From positions 1-64,000 of the forward strand of contig CAVRUR010000014.1 of assembly GCA_963724365.1 (NCBI GenBank): a stretch of DNA of 64,000 nucleotides, read 5' to 3'. The translations under genes and the position numbers were made by a program. This DNA is from JALORV01 sp963724365. Lineage in GTDB: Bacteria; Pseudomonadota; Gammaproteobacteria; Burkholderiales; Burkholderiaceae_F. Of this stretch, positions 30,560 to 39,908 are shown in pieces (positions within the stretch are counted from its first letter, which is position 1; the number at the start of each line of letters is the position of its first letter). The notes beneath the pieces are model-generated. The model saw nothing but the letters and a program-made list of their open reading frames with translations, had not been told where the DNA came from and did not search any database.

Positions 30560-31019
30560 GGTTGAGCCTGCGCGGGTTGAATCGAGGCGCCGCCGGCAAG
30601 ATCATCTCGACAATGCCAATCTGCATGAGCGGCCCTGCGTTGGCACTCATCTGGCAAGCGCCGTTCGGGGCGGAAGCGACGCGAACTCCATGAGCAGCCG
30701 GGGGCGGGGAAAAGCGCCGCGTCGCGATACAGCAATTTCGGCACGATGTCCGCTGTCGGGATGATGGCGGCGACCGCTTTCAGAATCCGCGAACTTCCGC
30801 AACGGGTCGACAGCGGGCGAGGCGCGTTCCCGGAGGATGACACTGGGCGCGAGGTGTGACGTACGCGGACTCTGTAGTCGGCACCGAGGACTAGGCAGGT
30901 ATCAATTAGTCTGAGCCAAGCGCTGATGGCCGGACACGTTCGTCGCCTGGCAGCTGTTTGCCCGGCGATCAGCCCTGCGCCAACTTTGACGTCCTACAAA
31001 TCGGCGCGCGGCACGCAGG
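30560..31019. other. intergenic stretch without recognised gene
   Basis: About 460 bases between the convergent regulator and aceE genes. A minus-strand frame with patches of protein-like sequence (KAVAAIIPTADIVPKLLYRD near 30750) hints at an old gene fragment. It has no start and no family match I can name. Nothing else is seen. Confidence 0.35.
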
Positions 31020-33692
31020 TCAACGTGCCCAGGGCGGAGCGCCGGCCTGCAGGCCCCAGGCTGATCGCGCTCTTGCCGCGGCGGCGGCATCGAGCGCATC
31101 GAGCGCGGCCAGTGCAATCGAATGACGATCAACCTCGAAGAATGCACGCAGTGCCGCCCGCGTATCGGAGCGACCAAAACCATCGGTGCCGAGCGCGACA
31201 TAGCGATCGCCGATCCATGGCCGGATCAGGTCAGGCACGCTGCTGACGTAATCCGATGCCGCCACCACCGGCGTCCCGTTGCGCGGAAGCTGCTGTTCAA
31301 CCCAGGACGCCGCGCGCGGCGTCCCCAGCCTTGCGGCGCGCTCGAGTTCCATCGCTTCGCGTCGCAGTTCGGTGAAGCTGGTGACTGAATACACGTCCGC
31401 TGCGATGCCGAAGTCGGCTTCGAGCAATTCAGCGGCGGCCAGCGCTTCGCGCAGGATCGTGCCGGCCCCGAGCAGCCGCACCCTCGCTGCACCCTTCGGC
31501 GAGGGCCGAACGCAGTACATGCCCCGCAAGATGCCAGTCCGCGTCGAGGCCAACGCCGACGGCTGCGCATAGTTCTCGTTCATCACGGTGACGTAGTAGA
31601 ACTCGTCGGCCTGTTCGCTCAGCATGCGTCGCATGCCGTGCTCGACGATCACGGCCAGCTCGTACGCGTAGCACGGGTCGTAGGCGCGGCAGTTCGGCAC
31701 GGTCGAGGCGATCAGGTGGCTGGTTCCGTCCTCGTGTTGCAGTCCTTCGCCCGACAGCGTCGTGCGGCCGGCGGTGGCGCCGATCAGGAAACCGCGCGTG
31801 CGCGAGTCCGCGGCGGCCCACAACAGATCGCCGACGCGCTGGAAGCCGAACATCGAGTAGAAGATGTACAGCGGCAGCATCGCCAGCCCGTTGGTCGAGT
31901 AGCTGGTGCCTGCCGCCACCCACGAAGCGATCGCGCCGGCCTCGTTGATCCCTTCCTCGAGGATCTGCCCCGACTTCGATTCCTTGTAGTAGCTGATCTG
32001 GGCGCTGTCCTCGGGCTCGTAGAGCTGTCCCAACGGCGCGTAAATGCCGATCTGCCGGAACAGGTCCGCCATACCGAAGGTGCGCGCTTCGTCGGCGATG
32101 ATGGGCACGACGCGCGGCCCGACGGCGGCGTCCTTCAGCAGTCCCCCGAGCATGCGCACCAGCGCCATCGTCGTCGACATTTCCTTGCCGTTGGCGTCGA
32201 GGGCGAACCGCGCGAACGCCTCGACCGGCGGCGTCGGCACGGGCTCGCAGGCCGTGGACCGCGCCGGCATGTAACCACCAAGCCTGGCCCGGCGCGCATG
32301 CAGGTACTTCATCTCCGGGCTGTCATCGGCCGGTTTGCAGAACGCGACGTTCTCGACCTGCGCATCGCTGAGCGGCAGCGCGAACCGATCGCGGAACTCG
32401 CGCAGCGCCTCGGCGTCGAGTTTTTTCTGCTGGTGGGTCGTCATGCGACCCTGTCCAGCCGTGCCCATGCCGTAGCCCTTCTTCGTCTTGGCCAGGATCA
32501 CGGTCGGCTGCCCCCGGTGGCGCGCGGCGGCGAAGTAGGCCGCGTGGATCTTTATCGGATCGTGCCCTCCACGTCGCAGTCGGTCGATATCGTCGTCGGA
32601 AAGGTGCGCAGTCAACTGCGCCAGTTCGGGAAACTTGTTGAAGAAGTGCTCGCGATTGAAGCGTCCATCGGTCGCGGACAGGGTCTGGAATTCGCCGTCG
32701 ACTGTCTCGTGGAAGGCGCGCAACAGCAGCATCTGCGTGTCGCGTGCAAACAGCGGGTCCCAGTCGCTGCCCCACAGCAGCTTGATCACGTTCCAGCCCG
32801 CGCCGGCAAAGAGACCTTCGAGTTCCTGGATGATCGAACCGTTGCCGCGCACCGGACCGTCGAGCCGCTGCAAATTGCAGTTGACAACGAACACCAGGTT
32901 GTCGAGTCCTTCGCGTGCGGCGATGCTCAGTCCAGCAAGCGATTCGGGTTCGTCCATTTCGCCGTCGCCGACGAAAGCCCAGACCTTGCGCGCGTAAGTC
33001 GTTGCCAGTCCGCGATTCTCGATGTAGCGCAGGAAGCGCGCCTGGTAGATCGCGAAGAGCGGTCCCAGTCCCATCGAGCCGGTCGGGAACTGCCAGAAGT
33101 TCGGCATCAGCCACGGATGCGGATACGAACTCAGGCCGTGGCCTGCGGTTTCACGTCGATAGTGATCGAGCTGATCCGCCGTCAGCCGGCCTTCGAGAAA
33201 CGCGCGGGCGTAGACGCCCGGCGCCGAATGAGGCTGGTAGTACACCAGGTCGCCGCGTCCACCGGCGCCGTCGGCGCGGAAGAAGTGATTGAAGCCGACT
33301 TCGAAGAGATCCGCCGCCGACGCATAGCTGGCGATGTGGCCACCCAGCTCAGGACTCGCCTGGTTCGCACGCACGACCATCGCCAGCGCATTCCAGCGCA
33401 CCAGTGCCGACAGGCGCTGCTCGATCTCCAGATTGCCGGGGAATGGCGCCTGTTCGCCGAGCGAAATCGTGTTCAGGTAGGGCGTGTTCAGCACCTGCGG
33501 CAACGGCACGCGGCGCGTGCGCGCGTGCTGCAGCAGCTGCTTCAGCACGAAGGTCGCGCGCGCCGGCCCCTCGGCCGCGATCAGCGCGTCGAGCGCTTCG
33601 AGCCATTCGCGCGTTTCCAGCGGATCGCCGTCATCCTCGGGCAGCCGCCACGCGGCGTTGGGAATCAGCTTCGCGAGGTCGTCGAGGTTCAT
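31020..33692 (-). CDS. aceE: pyruvate dehydrogenase E1 component, homodimeric type
   Basis: An intact 890-residue TPP-dependent E1 enzyme of the AceE family. It decarboxylates pyruvate and acetylates the lipoyl groups of E2. Seen are YQPHSAPGVYARAFLEGRL, GLSSYPHPWLMPNFWQFPTG, the TPP motif VGDGEMDEPES...NCNLQRLDGPVRGNGSIIQ, KTKKGYGMG and, in the second half, YEPEDSAQISYYKESKSGQ and GRTTLSGEGLQHEDG. The start at 33692 begins MNLDDLAKLIPN; an upstream frame extension overlaps pyrC and is not credible. No aceF or lpd gene follows, which is unusual. It could be a second E1 that borrows E2/E3, or an MdeB-like 2-oxoacid dehydrogenase. Confidence 0.92.
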   Translation of the reverse strand: MNLDDLAKLIPNAAWRLPEDDGDPLETREWLEALDALIAAEGPARATFVLKQLLQHARTRRVPLPQVLNTPYLNTISLGEQAPFPGNLEIEQRLSALVRWNALAMVVRANQASPELGGHIASYASAADLFEVGFNHFFRADGAGGRGDLVYYQPHSAPGVYARAFLEGRLTADQLDHYRRETAGHGLSSYPHPWLMPNFWQFPTGSMGLGPLFAIYQARFLRYIENRGLATTYARKVWAFVGDGEMDEPESLAGLSIAAREGLDNLVFVVNCNLQRLDGPVRGNGSIIQELEGLFAGAGWNVIKLLWGSDWDPLFARDTQMLLLRAFHETVDGEFQTLSATDGRFNREHFFNKFPELAQLTAHLSDDDIDRLRRGGHDPIKIHAAYFAAARHRGQPTVILAKTKKGYGMGTAGQGRMTTHQQKKLDAEALREFRDRFALPLSDAQVENVAFCKPADDSPEMKYLHARRARLGGYMPARSTACEPVPTPPVEAFARFALDANGKEMSTTMALVRMLGGLLKDAAVGPRVVPIIADEARTFGMADLFRQIGIYAPLGQLYEPEDSAQISYYKESKSGQILEEGINEAGAIASWVAAGTSYSTNGLAMLPLYIFYSMFGFQRVGDLLWAAADSRTRGFLIGATAGRTTLSGEGLQHEDGTSHLIASTVPNCRAYDPCYAYELAVIVEHGMRRMLSEQADEFYYVTVMNENYAQPSALASTRTGILRGMYCVRPSPKGAARVRLLGAGTILREALAAAELLEADFGIAADVYSVTSFTELRREAMELERAARLGTPRAASWVEQQLPRNGTPVVAASDYVSSVPDLIRPWIGDRYVALGTDGFGRSDTRAALRAFFEVDRHSIALAALDALDAAAAARARSAWGLQAGAPPWAR

Positions 33693-33797
33693 CGGCGCTC
33701 GGGATCGGGAGGGTCGGCCATTATCACCCCCGACAGACCGCGGGTGCTGCGGATCGGTGGAATCCGCTGCCGGACCAAGGATTGCGATAATCGCCGC

Positions 33798-34847
33798 ATG
33801 GACTCGCTGACGATTGCCCGCCCCGACGACTGGCACCTGCACCTGCGTGACGGCGCGGCACTGGCCGCCGTGCTGCCGGCGACCGCGCGCCAGTTCGCAC
33901 GTGCCATCGTGATGCCGAACCTGAAGCCTCCGATCGCGACGACGACGCAGGCACAGGCCTATCGGCAACGCATCCTTGCCGCCTTGCCACCGGGGCTCGA
34001 GTTCGAGCCGCTGATGACGCTGTACCTGACCGACAACATGCCCGCGGACGAGATCCGGCGGGCCGTCGCCAGCGGCGTCATCCACGGCGTCAAGCTGTAC
34101 CCTGCGGGAGCGACCACGAATTCGGATTCGGGCGTCACCGACATCCGCAAGCCGCGTGCCGCACTGGAAGCCATGCAGGAACTCGGGCTGCCGCTACAGG
34201 TGCACGGCGAGGTTACGCACCCGAGCGTCGACGTGTTCGACCGCGAAAAAGTCTTTATCGACGATGTGATGGAGCCGCTGCGGCGTGACTTTCCGGCATT
34301 GAAGGTCGTGTTCGAACACATCACTACGCGCGATGCGGCGCAATACGTGCGCGATGCGGACGGTCCGCTGGCCGCGACAATCACCGCTCATCATCTGCTC
34401 TTCAACCGCAATGCGTTGTTCATGACGGCCGACGGCCGTGCCGGCGTGCGGCCGCACTACTACTGTTTGCCGGTGCTCAAGCGCGAACCGCACCGGCTGG
34501 CGCTGGTCGAAGCCGCGGCCAGCGGCAACCCCCGCTACTTCCTGGGTACGGATTCGGCGCCGCATCCGAAGGGTGAAAAGGAGACCGCGTGCGGCTGCGC
34601 CGGCTGCTATACAGCGGCCTGCGCGCTCGAGCTTTATGTCGAGGCGTTCGAGGACGCCGGCCGGCTGGATCGACTGGAGGGTTTCGCGAGCCACTACGGC
34701 GCCGATTTCTACGGATTGCCGCGCAATAGTGGCACCGTGACGCTGCAGCGGCGCGCATGGACCGTGCCTGCCGAGTTTCCGCTCGGCGATCGAACGGTCG
34801 TGCCCCTGCGTGCGGGCGAACTTCTGCGGTGGCAACTCACGAACTGA
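33798..34847 (+). CDS. pyrC: dihydroorotase, type II
   Basis: An intact 349-residue zinc amidohydrolase that cyclises carbamoyl-aspartate to dihydroorotate in pyrimidine synthesis. Metal and catalytic residues are in place: DWHLHLRDG (His-x-His), GVKLYPAGAT (carboxylated Lys), VHGEVT, FEHITT and the catalytic Asp in FLGTDSAPH. Length and motifs fit the E. coli-type PyrC. It is divergent from aceE and overlaps the next gene by 19 bases, so the two are co-translated. Confidence 0.95.
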   Translation: MDSLTIARPDDWHLHLRDGAALAAVLPATARQFARAIVMPNLKPPIATTTQAQAYRQRILAALPPGLEFEPLMTLYLTDNMPADEIRRAVASGVIHGVKLYPAGATTNSDSGVTDIRKPRAALEAMQELGLPLQVHGEVTHPSVDVFDREKVFIDDVMEPLRRDFPALKVVFEHITTRDAAQYVRDADGPLAATITAHHLLFNRNALFMTADGRAGVRPHYYCLPVLKREPHRLALVEAAASGNPRYFLGTDSAPHPKGEKETACGCAGCYTAACALELYVEAFEDAGRLDRLEGFASHYGADFYGLPRNSGTVTLQRRAWTVPAEFPLGDRTVVPLRAGELLRWQLTN

Positions 34848-35623
34848 GTGCGATCGACTGGTCGCAGCCCGGCTTCGCCGCGGTTGCCGACGTCGGTCGC
34901 TGCGTTTCAGTGGCCGAAGGCTCGGGTGAACTGATCGCCGCGCTGAATCGGCAGGCCGAGGAGCGTCGCATCACGACAGCGGCGGGAACTCGGATCTACT
35001 TTGCACCGGCCGACGACGCGCTGGCCGGCTGCGCCTATGAGTCCCACATCGCGCTGACGGGGCGGGTGCCGACGCGGTCGAACCGTCATGACCTCTTCAA
35101 TGCGCTCATCTGGCTCGTGTTTCCACGGACGAAGGCGCGCCTGAATGCCTTGCAGGCCATGGCGATCGAGCGCGCGGGGGTGGGTGCCGTCCGTGGGCCA
35201 CTGCGCGATGCGGCCACCGTGTTCGACGAAAACGGCGTTGTGCTGGTCACCCGTGATGAGCGTGTCATCGATGATCTGCGGGCAAGGCGCTGGCACGACG
35301 CCTTTGTCGCGCGCCGTCCGGCGTGGAATGATGTCGGCGTGTGGTCCTTCGGTCACGCCCTGATGGACAAGCTGGTCGCACCCTACAAGGCCATCACCGC
35401 GCATGCGATGACCGTCGCACTGACGCCGACGGCAACCCTCGAGGAGATCGACCGGGCGCTTGCCGAACGACTTGGCGAAGGGCTGAGTCCAGCCGACTTC
35501 GCGCCTGTGCCAGTGCTTGGCATCCCCGGGTGGTGCGCCGCCAACCGGGGGGCGACTTACTACGACGATACCTCCGTGTTTCGACCGGTGCGTGGCATGC
35601 CGTCGATCGGCAGCCGCGCCTGA
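34829..35623 (+). CDS. DUF3025-domain protein
   Basis: An intact 264-residue protein of the DUF3025 family, common in betaproteobacteria and often next to pyrC. Typical blocks are YESHIALTGRVPTRSNRHDL, FNALIWLVFPRTKARLNALQ, VFDENGVVLVTRDERVIDDL and HALMDKLVAPYKAITAHAM, with PVLGIPGWCAAN near the end. The GTG start at 34829 inside the pyrC 3' end is the earliest in frame and fits the family N-terminus. Function unknown, probably cytoplasmic. The adjacency to pyrC is conserved in my recollection of related genomes, but I cannot verify it here. Confidence 0.8.
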   Translation: MATHELSAIDWSQPGFAAVADVGRCVSVAEGSGELIAALNRQAEERRITTAAGTRIYFAPADDALAGCAYESHIALTGRVPTRSNRHDLFNALIWLVFPRTKARLNALQAMAIERAGVGAVRGPLRDAATVFDENGVVLVTRDERVIDDLRARRWHDAFVARRPAWNDVGVWSFGHALMDKLVAPYKAITAHAMTVALTPTATLEEIDRALAERLGEGLSPADFAPVPVLGIPGWCAANRGATYYDDTSVFRPVRGMPSIGSRA

Positions 35624-35731
35624 CCGCGGTCGACCCGTCGGGCTGCGCTACTGTCCGCCAGTGATGAACATGGCCGGCCCGCGCTGCTGACGGACTGGGC
35701 ATGGCGTCGAGCAACGAGGCAGGGATAACAG

Positions 35732-36706
35732 ATGAAGATACTGGTCACCGGCGGATCGGGCTTTCTCGGACAGCGGCTGATCCGCGCGTTGTGCACGCGC
35801 GGCCGGCTGCAGGATGAGGACGGCGCTGTCAAGACCATCGGCGGAATCGTCGCGCTCGATGCGATGTCGGCCCCGGACGCAGTCACGGACCCGAGGGTGA
35901 CTTACCTGCACGGCGACCTCAGCGATCCGGCGATGATCGCCAAAGCGTTCGATGCCGGCGTGGCCAGCGTGTTTCACCTGGCGGCCGTGGTCTCCGGCGC
36001 GGCCGAGGCGGACTTCGATCTCGGCATGCGCGTCAACCTGGACGGCACGCGCGCGCTGCTCGAAGCCTGTCGACGAAGCCCCGCGCCGCCACGGCTGGTC
36101 TTCGCCAGTTCGGTGGCGGTCTACGGAGGTGTCCTGCCCGACGTCGTGAACGACGCCACGACGCCCGCACCGCAGTCGAGTTATGGCGTGCAGAAACTGA
36201 TCGGTGAACTGCTCGTCGGCGACTACACGCGGCGCGGTTACATCGATGGCCGCGCGCTGCGCCTGCCGACCATCGTGGTCCGGCCCGGCAAGCCCAATGC
36301 GGCCGCGTCGAGCTTTGCCAGCGGCATCATCCGCGAGCCGCTCGCGGGGGTCGAGGCGATCTGCCCGGTGGCCGAGAGCACGTCGTTGTGGCTGATGTCG
36401 CCGACAATCGCGATCGACAACCTCCTGCATGCCCATGAGACGCCCGCGGCAGCGTGGGGTGCCACCCGCGCGGTGAACCTGCCGGGACTGACCGCGTCCG
36501 TCCGCGACATGCTGGACGCCTTGAAGATCGTCGGCGGCGCTGCGGCCGCGAGCCGGGTGCGCTTCGAGGTCGACGAGCGTATCGCCAGGATCGTGTACGG
36601 ATGGCCCGCGCAGTTCGATGCGGCGCGGGCCCGGGAGCTCGGATTTTCGCGCGATGCCGACATCGTGTCGGTCGTGCGCGCCTATGCGAAGGAGCACGTC
36701 CGGTGA
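35732..36706 (+). CDS. NAD-dependent epimerase/dehydratase, D-erythronate dehydrogenase-like
   Basis: An intact 324-residue extended SDR. Motifs are MKILVTGGSGFLGQRLIRAL (TGGxGFLG), VFHLAAVVSGAAEADF, FASSVAVYGG (catalytic Ser), SSYGVQKLIGELL (YxxxK) and LRLPTIVVRPGKPNAAASSF. The last motif with the following SSFASGIIREPLAG resembles DenD, the NAD-dependent D-erythronate 2-dehydrogenase. The usual four-carbon-acid partners (a kinase and an aldolase of the OtnK/OtnC or DenK type) are not next to it, so the substrate assignment is by sequence feel only. Confidence 0.8.
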   Translation: MKILVTGGSGFLGQRLIRALCTRGRLQDEDGAVKTIGGIVALDAMSAPDAVTDPRVTYLHGDLSDPAMIAKAFDAGVASVFHLAAVVSGAAEADFDLGMRVNLDGTRALLEACRRSPAPPRLVFASSVAVYGGVLPDVVNDATTPAPQSSYGVQKLIGELLVGDYTRRGYIDGRALRLPTIVVRPGKPNAAASSFASGIIREPLAGVEAICPVAESTSLWLMSPTIAIDNLLHAHETPAAAWGATRAVNLPGLTASVRDMLDALKIVGGAAAASRVRFEVDERIARIVYGWPAQFDAARARELGFSRDADIVSVVRAYAKEHVR

Positions 36707-36708
36707 GC

Positions 36709-36981
36709 ATGAAGAAGGCGGACCTCGACAAGCGACTGGGCAAGCAGATCTCCAATCGACTGCGACAAACGCCCCCTCGCGGCGGGCCGGAAGTAACTAC
36801 GCCGCCTGACCGGCGGGCTCAGCGTGAAACTGACCGTGCAGCCGGGCTGGTACCTTTCGCTGTCAAACTGCACGAAGGTCTCGTTCGGGAGTTGCTCGAG
36901 CTCGCGCACGCACGGCAGGAACCGATGAATCAACTGGTCGATCGCCTGCTGCGCGCGGGCCTGACCCATCAACAGGAGTAG
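36709..36981 (+). CDS. small basic conserved hypothetical protein
   Basis: A 90-residue basic protein starting MKKADLDKRLGKQISNRLRQ. A disordered Arg/Pro-rich middle (TPPRGGPEVTTPPDRRAQRE) is followed by a helical end (VRELLELAHARQEPMNQLVD). The C-terminal half resembles a short ribbon-helix-helix or DNA-binding dimerisation segment. It begins 2 bases after the dehydrogenase stop and ends 2 bases before the FKBP gene, so it is part of a three-gene transcript. Function unknown. Confidence 0.65.
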   Translation: MKKADLDKRLGKQISNRLRQTPPRGGPEVTTPPDRRAQRETDRAAGLVPFAVKLHEGLVRELLELAHARQEPMNQLVDRLLRAGLTHQQE

Positions 36982-36983
36982 GC

Positions 36984-37328
36984 ATGAGCACCATCACTAC
37001 CTCGAGCGGCCTGCAGTACGAGGAAGTACGAGCGGGAACCGGGGCCACGGCGCGCGCAGGGCAGGATGTCGCGGTCCATTACACCGGCTGGCTCCTCGAC
37101 GGCAGCAAGTTCGACTCGAGCCACGACCGTGGACAACCCTTCAACTTTGGGCTCGGCCGAGGCCAGGTTATCGCGGGCTGGGACGAAGGCGTCGAAGGCA
37201 TGCAGGTCGGTGGCCTTCGCAAGCTCACGATCCCGCCGCAACTGGGTTACGGCGAATTCGGCGCGGGCGGCGTCATTCCGCCGAATGCAACCCTGGTGTT
37301 CGAGGTCGAGCTGATCGACGTCGGCTGA
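36984..37328 (+). CDS. FKBP-type peptidyl-prolyl cis-trans isomerase
   Basis: An intact 114-residue single FKBP domain without a signal peptide, so cytoplasmic. The active-site framework is complete: VAVHYTGWLLDGSKFDSSHD, PFNFGLGRGQVIAGWDEGVE, GMQVGGLRKLTIPPQLGYGE and PPNATLVFEVELIDV. It catalyses proline isomerisation during folding. It is the last gene of the small transcript started by the dehydrogenase. Confidence 0.93.
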   Translation: MSTITTSSGLQYEEVRAGTGATARAGQDVAVHYTGWLLDGSKFDSSHDRGQPFNFGLGRGQVIAGWDEGVEGMQVGGLRKLTIPPQLGYGEFGAGGVIPPNATLVFEVELIDVG

Positions 37329-37358
37329 TCCGCGCAGCGCCAGGAGGCGCGAGGCGAG

Positions 37359-37375
37359 GCAGCCAGGGAGGCTGC
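37359..37375. terminator. hairpin between convergent genes
   Basis: GCAGCC-AGGGA-GGCTGC forms a six-pair stem with a five-base loop. It sits between the FKBP stop (37328) and the TPP-enzyme stop (37450). A second small hairpin precedes it. No T-run follows, so termination is only a reasonable guess. Confidence 0.35.
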
Positions 37376-37449
37376 GCCCGCGTGAGCACCAATGCCGCTG
37401 CTTCAGCTCGGCGCTTGTGGATCGTCCTGGCTTCCCGATTCGACGAGCC

Positions 37450-39162
37450 TTAGCCGCTGGGCGCGGTCAGACTCTTCAGTCGCGCGGTAGCGCGGATTGC
37501 GGACAGCGTGGCGTTCGGCGTGATGACTTCGGGATCGGTGCGCAGTTCGATCAGCGCCGGCAGGCGCTTCTCGCGGATGAACGACAGGGCCGCGGCGAGA
37601 GCCGTGCCGAACTCGTCGGTCGTGCCGACGGCCGAACCGAAGGCGCCGAACGATTGCGCGTAACGGGCGAAGTCGGGATTGGTCAGGCGCGTGCCGTGTT
37701 CCCGTCCCGGGAACTCGCGCTCCTGGTGCATGCGAATCGTGCCGTACATCGAGTTGTTGAACACCAGGATCAGCACGCCGGCGCCGTACTGCATCGCGGT
37801 CGCCAGCTCCTGTCCGGTCATCAGGAAGTCGCCGTCGCCGGCGAAGGCGACCACGGTGCGCTCGGGTGCTGCGATCTTGGCGGCGATCGCGGCCGGCACA
37901 CCGTAGCCCATGCTGCCGGCCGTCGGTGCGAGTTGCGTGCGCAGCCCCGGATAGCGCCAGAACCGATGGGCCCAGCCGCTGAAATTGCCGGCGCCGTTGG
38001 TGATGATCGCGTCCTCCGGCACTGCGCGTCGCAGGATCTGGATGACCTCCCACAGATCGAGCGCCGGATGGGCATGCGTGTAGACGGCGGGCCTTTGTTG
38101 CCACGCTTCGAATTCGGCGCGCGCGCTTTCGAGCAAGGGGCGCCACGGCGGTTCCTCGACCGGCACCATCATCGCCAGCCGCGACGCGAACTGCGGCATG
38201 CCGGCATTGATCGCCAGGCTCGGCTGATACACGCGGCCGAGTTCCTCGGCGCCGGCATGCACATGGATCAGCGTCTGGAGCGGCACCGGCGCGGTGAGCA
38301 GCGTGTAGCCCGAGGTGGTCATCTCACCCAGCCGCGGCCCGATCGCGACCACGAGATCCGCTTCGCGGATGCGCAGGGCCAGCTTGGGATTGATGCCGAT
38401 GCCGACGTCGCCGACGTAGTTCGGATGCCGGTTGTCGAACACATCCTGCGCGCGGAACGCGCACGCCACCGGCAGGTAGTTCGCCTCGACGAAGCGCTTC
38501 AGGTTGTCACAGGCGGCGTCGGTCCAGCCGGGTCCGCCGGCAATGACGATCGGGCGCTGCGCCCGGCCCAGCAGACGTCGCAGCCCCGCGACCTGCATGT
38601 CCGACGGGGCGGCGTGGACCGGCTGATGACACAGCGCGTCGGGCACGTCGGCGACCTGCGGCTGCATGTCCTCCGGCAATGCCAGCACGACCGGTCCCGG
38701 GCGACCACTGGTCGCAACCTGGAACGCGCGCGCGATGTACTCGGGAACGCGCGCCGCGGAGTCGATCTGCGCGACCCACTTCGCCATCGGACCGAACATG
38801 CGGCGGTAATCGATCTCCTGGAACGCTTCACGCTCGGCGAACTCGTTGCCGACCTGCCCGATGAACAGGACCACCGGTGTGGAGTCCTGGAACGAGGTGT
38901 GGATGCCGATCGCTGCATTGGTAGCGCCGGGACCGCGGGTGACGAAGGCCACGCCGGGCTGCCCCGTGAGCTTCGCGTAGGCATCCGCCATGAAGGTCGC
39001 GCCCGACTCGTGGCGCGTGACGATCAGCTTGATCATCTCGCGCGCGTCGTACAGTGCATCGAGCACGGCGATGTAGCTCTCGCCCGGGACGCAGAACGCG
39101 TGATTGACGCCCTGGATCAGCAGTTGGTCGACGAGGATGCGGGCGCCGGTGCGCGAGGCCAT
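37450..39162 (-). CDS. thiamine pyrophosphate-dependent enzyme, acetolactate synthase-like
   Basis: An intact 570-residue three-domain TPP enzyme. The N-terminal pyrimidine domain shows AFCVPGESYIAVLDALYDAR with the catalytic Glu in TRHESGATFMADAYAKLTG and the FVTRGPGATNAAIGIHTSF loop. A middle domain with GRAQRPIVIAGGPGW follows. The C-terminal TPP domain has TAGSMGYGVPAAIAAKIA, the FAGDGDFLMTGQELATAMQY motif and NNSMYGTIRMHQE. It resembles the large family of unassigned acetolactate-synthase-like decarboxylases rather than the biosynthetic IlvB, and no small subunit gene adjoins. Substrate is probably a 2-oxo acid. Confidence 0.85.
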   Translation of the reverse strand: MASRTGARILVDQLLIQGVNHAFCVPGESYIAVLDALYDAREMIKLIVTRHESGATFMADAYAKLTGQPGVAFVTRGPGATNAAIGIHTSFQDSTPVVLFIGQVGNEFAEREAFQEIDYRRMFGPMAKWVAQIDSAARVPEYIARAFQVATSGRPGPVVLALPEDMQPQVADVPDALCHQPVHAAPSDMQVAGLRRLLGRAQRPIVIAGGPGWTDAACDNLKRFVEANYLPVACAFRAQDVFDNRHPNYVGDVGIGINPKLALRIREADLVVAIGPRLGEMTTSGYTLLTAPVPLQTLIHVHAGAEELGRVYQPSLAINAGMPQFASRLAMMVPVEEPPWRPLLESARAEFEAWQQRPAVYTHAHPALDLWEVIQILRRAVPEDAIITNGAGNFSGWAHRFWRYPGLRTQLAPTAGSMGYGVPAAIAAKIAAPERTVVAFAGDGDFLMTGQELATAMQYGAGVLILVFNNSMYGTIRMHQEREFPGREHGTRLTNPDFARYAQSFGAFGSAVGTTDEFGTALAAALSFIREKRLPALIELRTDPEVITPNATLSAIRATARLKSLTAPSG

Positions 39163-39236
39163 GCGAGCGTTACTGCCGGGAATTGGTCACGCAGGATAGC
39201 AGCGCACGCATCGCAGCCCACGCCGCGTGGCCGTGG

Positions 39237-39908
39237 TCAGCGGCGGCGGAGTGGCGGCAGGTAGAGGTCCTGGCGATACGTCAGCACCGCCTGGGGTGTG
39301 AACACGACCAGGGCCGAGAACAGCATCCCCGACAGCAGCGCCTCGCCCCAAGCCAGCAGCAGCGAGTACGCCAGGTGATCGCCCAGCATCCGCGGTGCTG
39401 CACTCGACTCGGCGATGGCGAGCGTCAGGATCAGCACGCTCGTGCACGCCGTCGCGATCAGCGTGACGAACATTCCGTTGCCGATGATGAACACAAAGAG
39501 ATTCCGCGGCAGTCGCAGTTCGATCTGGCGCTGCAGCGTGCTCGCGAGCCAGGCCGGGATGACGGCCAGCACCAGGCCGTTGATGCCGATGTTGAACCAC
39601 GATCCGCCATCGAGTGCCGTATAGAGCAGCAGGGCAGCCATCAGGCCGAGGACGGCGCGGGCACGGCCAAACACCAGTGCGAAGAGCGCGCTGCCCAGCA
39701 AACCGAAGTCAAGGCCGACGGGCGAGCGCACATGCAGCGCCCAGAGCAGCGCGACCGTCACGATCGCCGCGAGCCAGCCATGTTGGGCCATGCCCGCCGG
39801 CAGGAACCCGTGACGAACCTCGCGAACCGCCTGAGCGATCGCGGCGATGGCCAAGAGCCAGCCGAACGCGGCCAGTCCCCACGGTGCATCCGCGTGCAGA
39901 AGGCTCAT
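39237..39908 (-). CDS. CbiM-like energy-coupling factor transporter permease
   Basis: An intact 223-residue membrane protein with about six or seven helices. It is similar in layout to CbiM/NikM substrate-capture permeases of metal ECF transporters: GLAAFGWLLAIAAIAQAVRE, AALLLYTALDGGSWFNIGIN and GNGMFVTLIATACTSVLI. The hallmark N-terminal MHIPD-type metal loop of true CbiM is not present (it starts MSLLHADAPW), so metal specificity is uncertain. Neither the T subunit nor the ATPase gene is adjacent. It is next to, and co-oriented with, the TPP enzyme gene, 74 bases apart. Confidence 0.7.
   Translation of the reverse strand: MSLLHADAPWGLAAFGWLLAIAAIAQAVREVRHGFLPAGMAQHGWLAAIVTVALLWALHVRSPVGLDFGLLGSALFALVFGRARAVLGLMAALLLYTALDGGSWFNIGINGLVLAVIPAWLASTLQRQIELRLPRNLFVFIIGNGMFVTLIATACTSVLILTLAIAESSAAPRMLGDHLAYSLLLAWGEALLSGMLFSALVVFTPQAVLTYRQDLYLPPLRRR

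Noticed and set aside
31638..34847. A very long plus-strand open frame opposite aceE
   Set aside because: Only its last third (from 33798) is pyrC. The rest is the antisense of the well-supported aceE gene and has no protein character.
37417..39264. Long plus-strand open frame opposite the TPP enzyme
   Set aside because: It is the antisense shadow of an intact 570-residue enzyme gene with complete motifs, and its own translation is low-complexity and His/Arg-rich.
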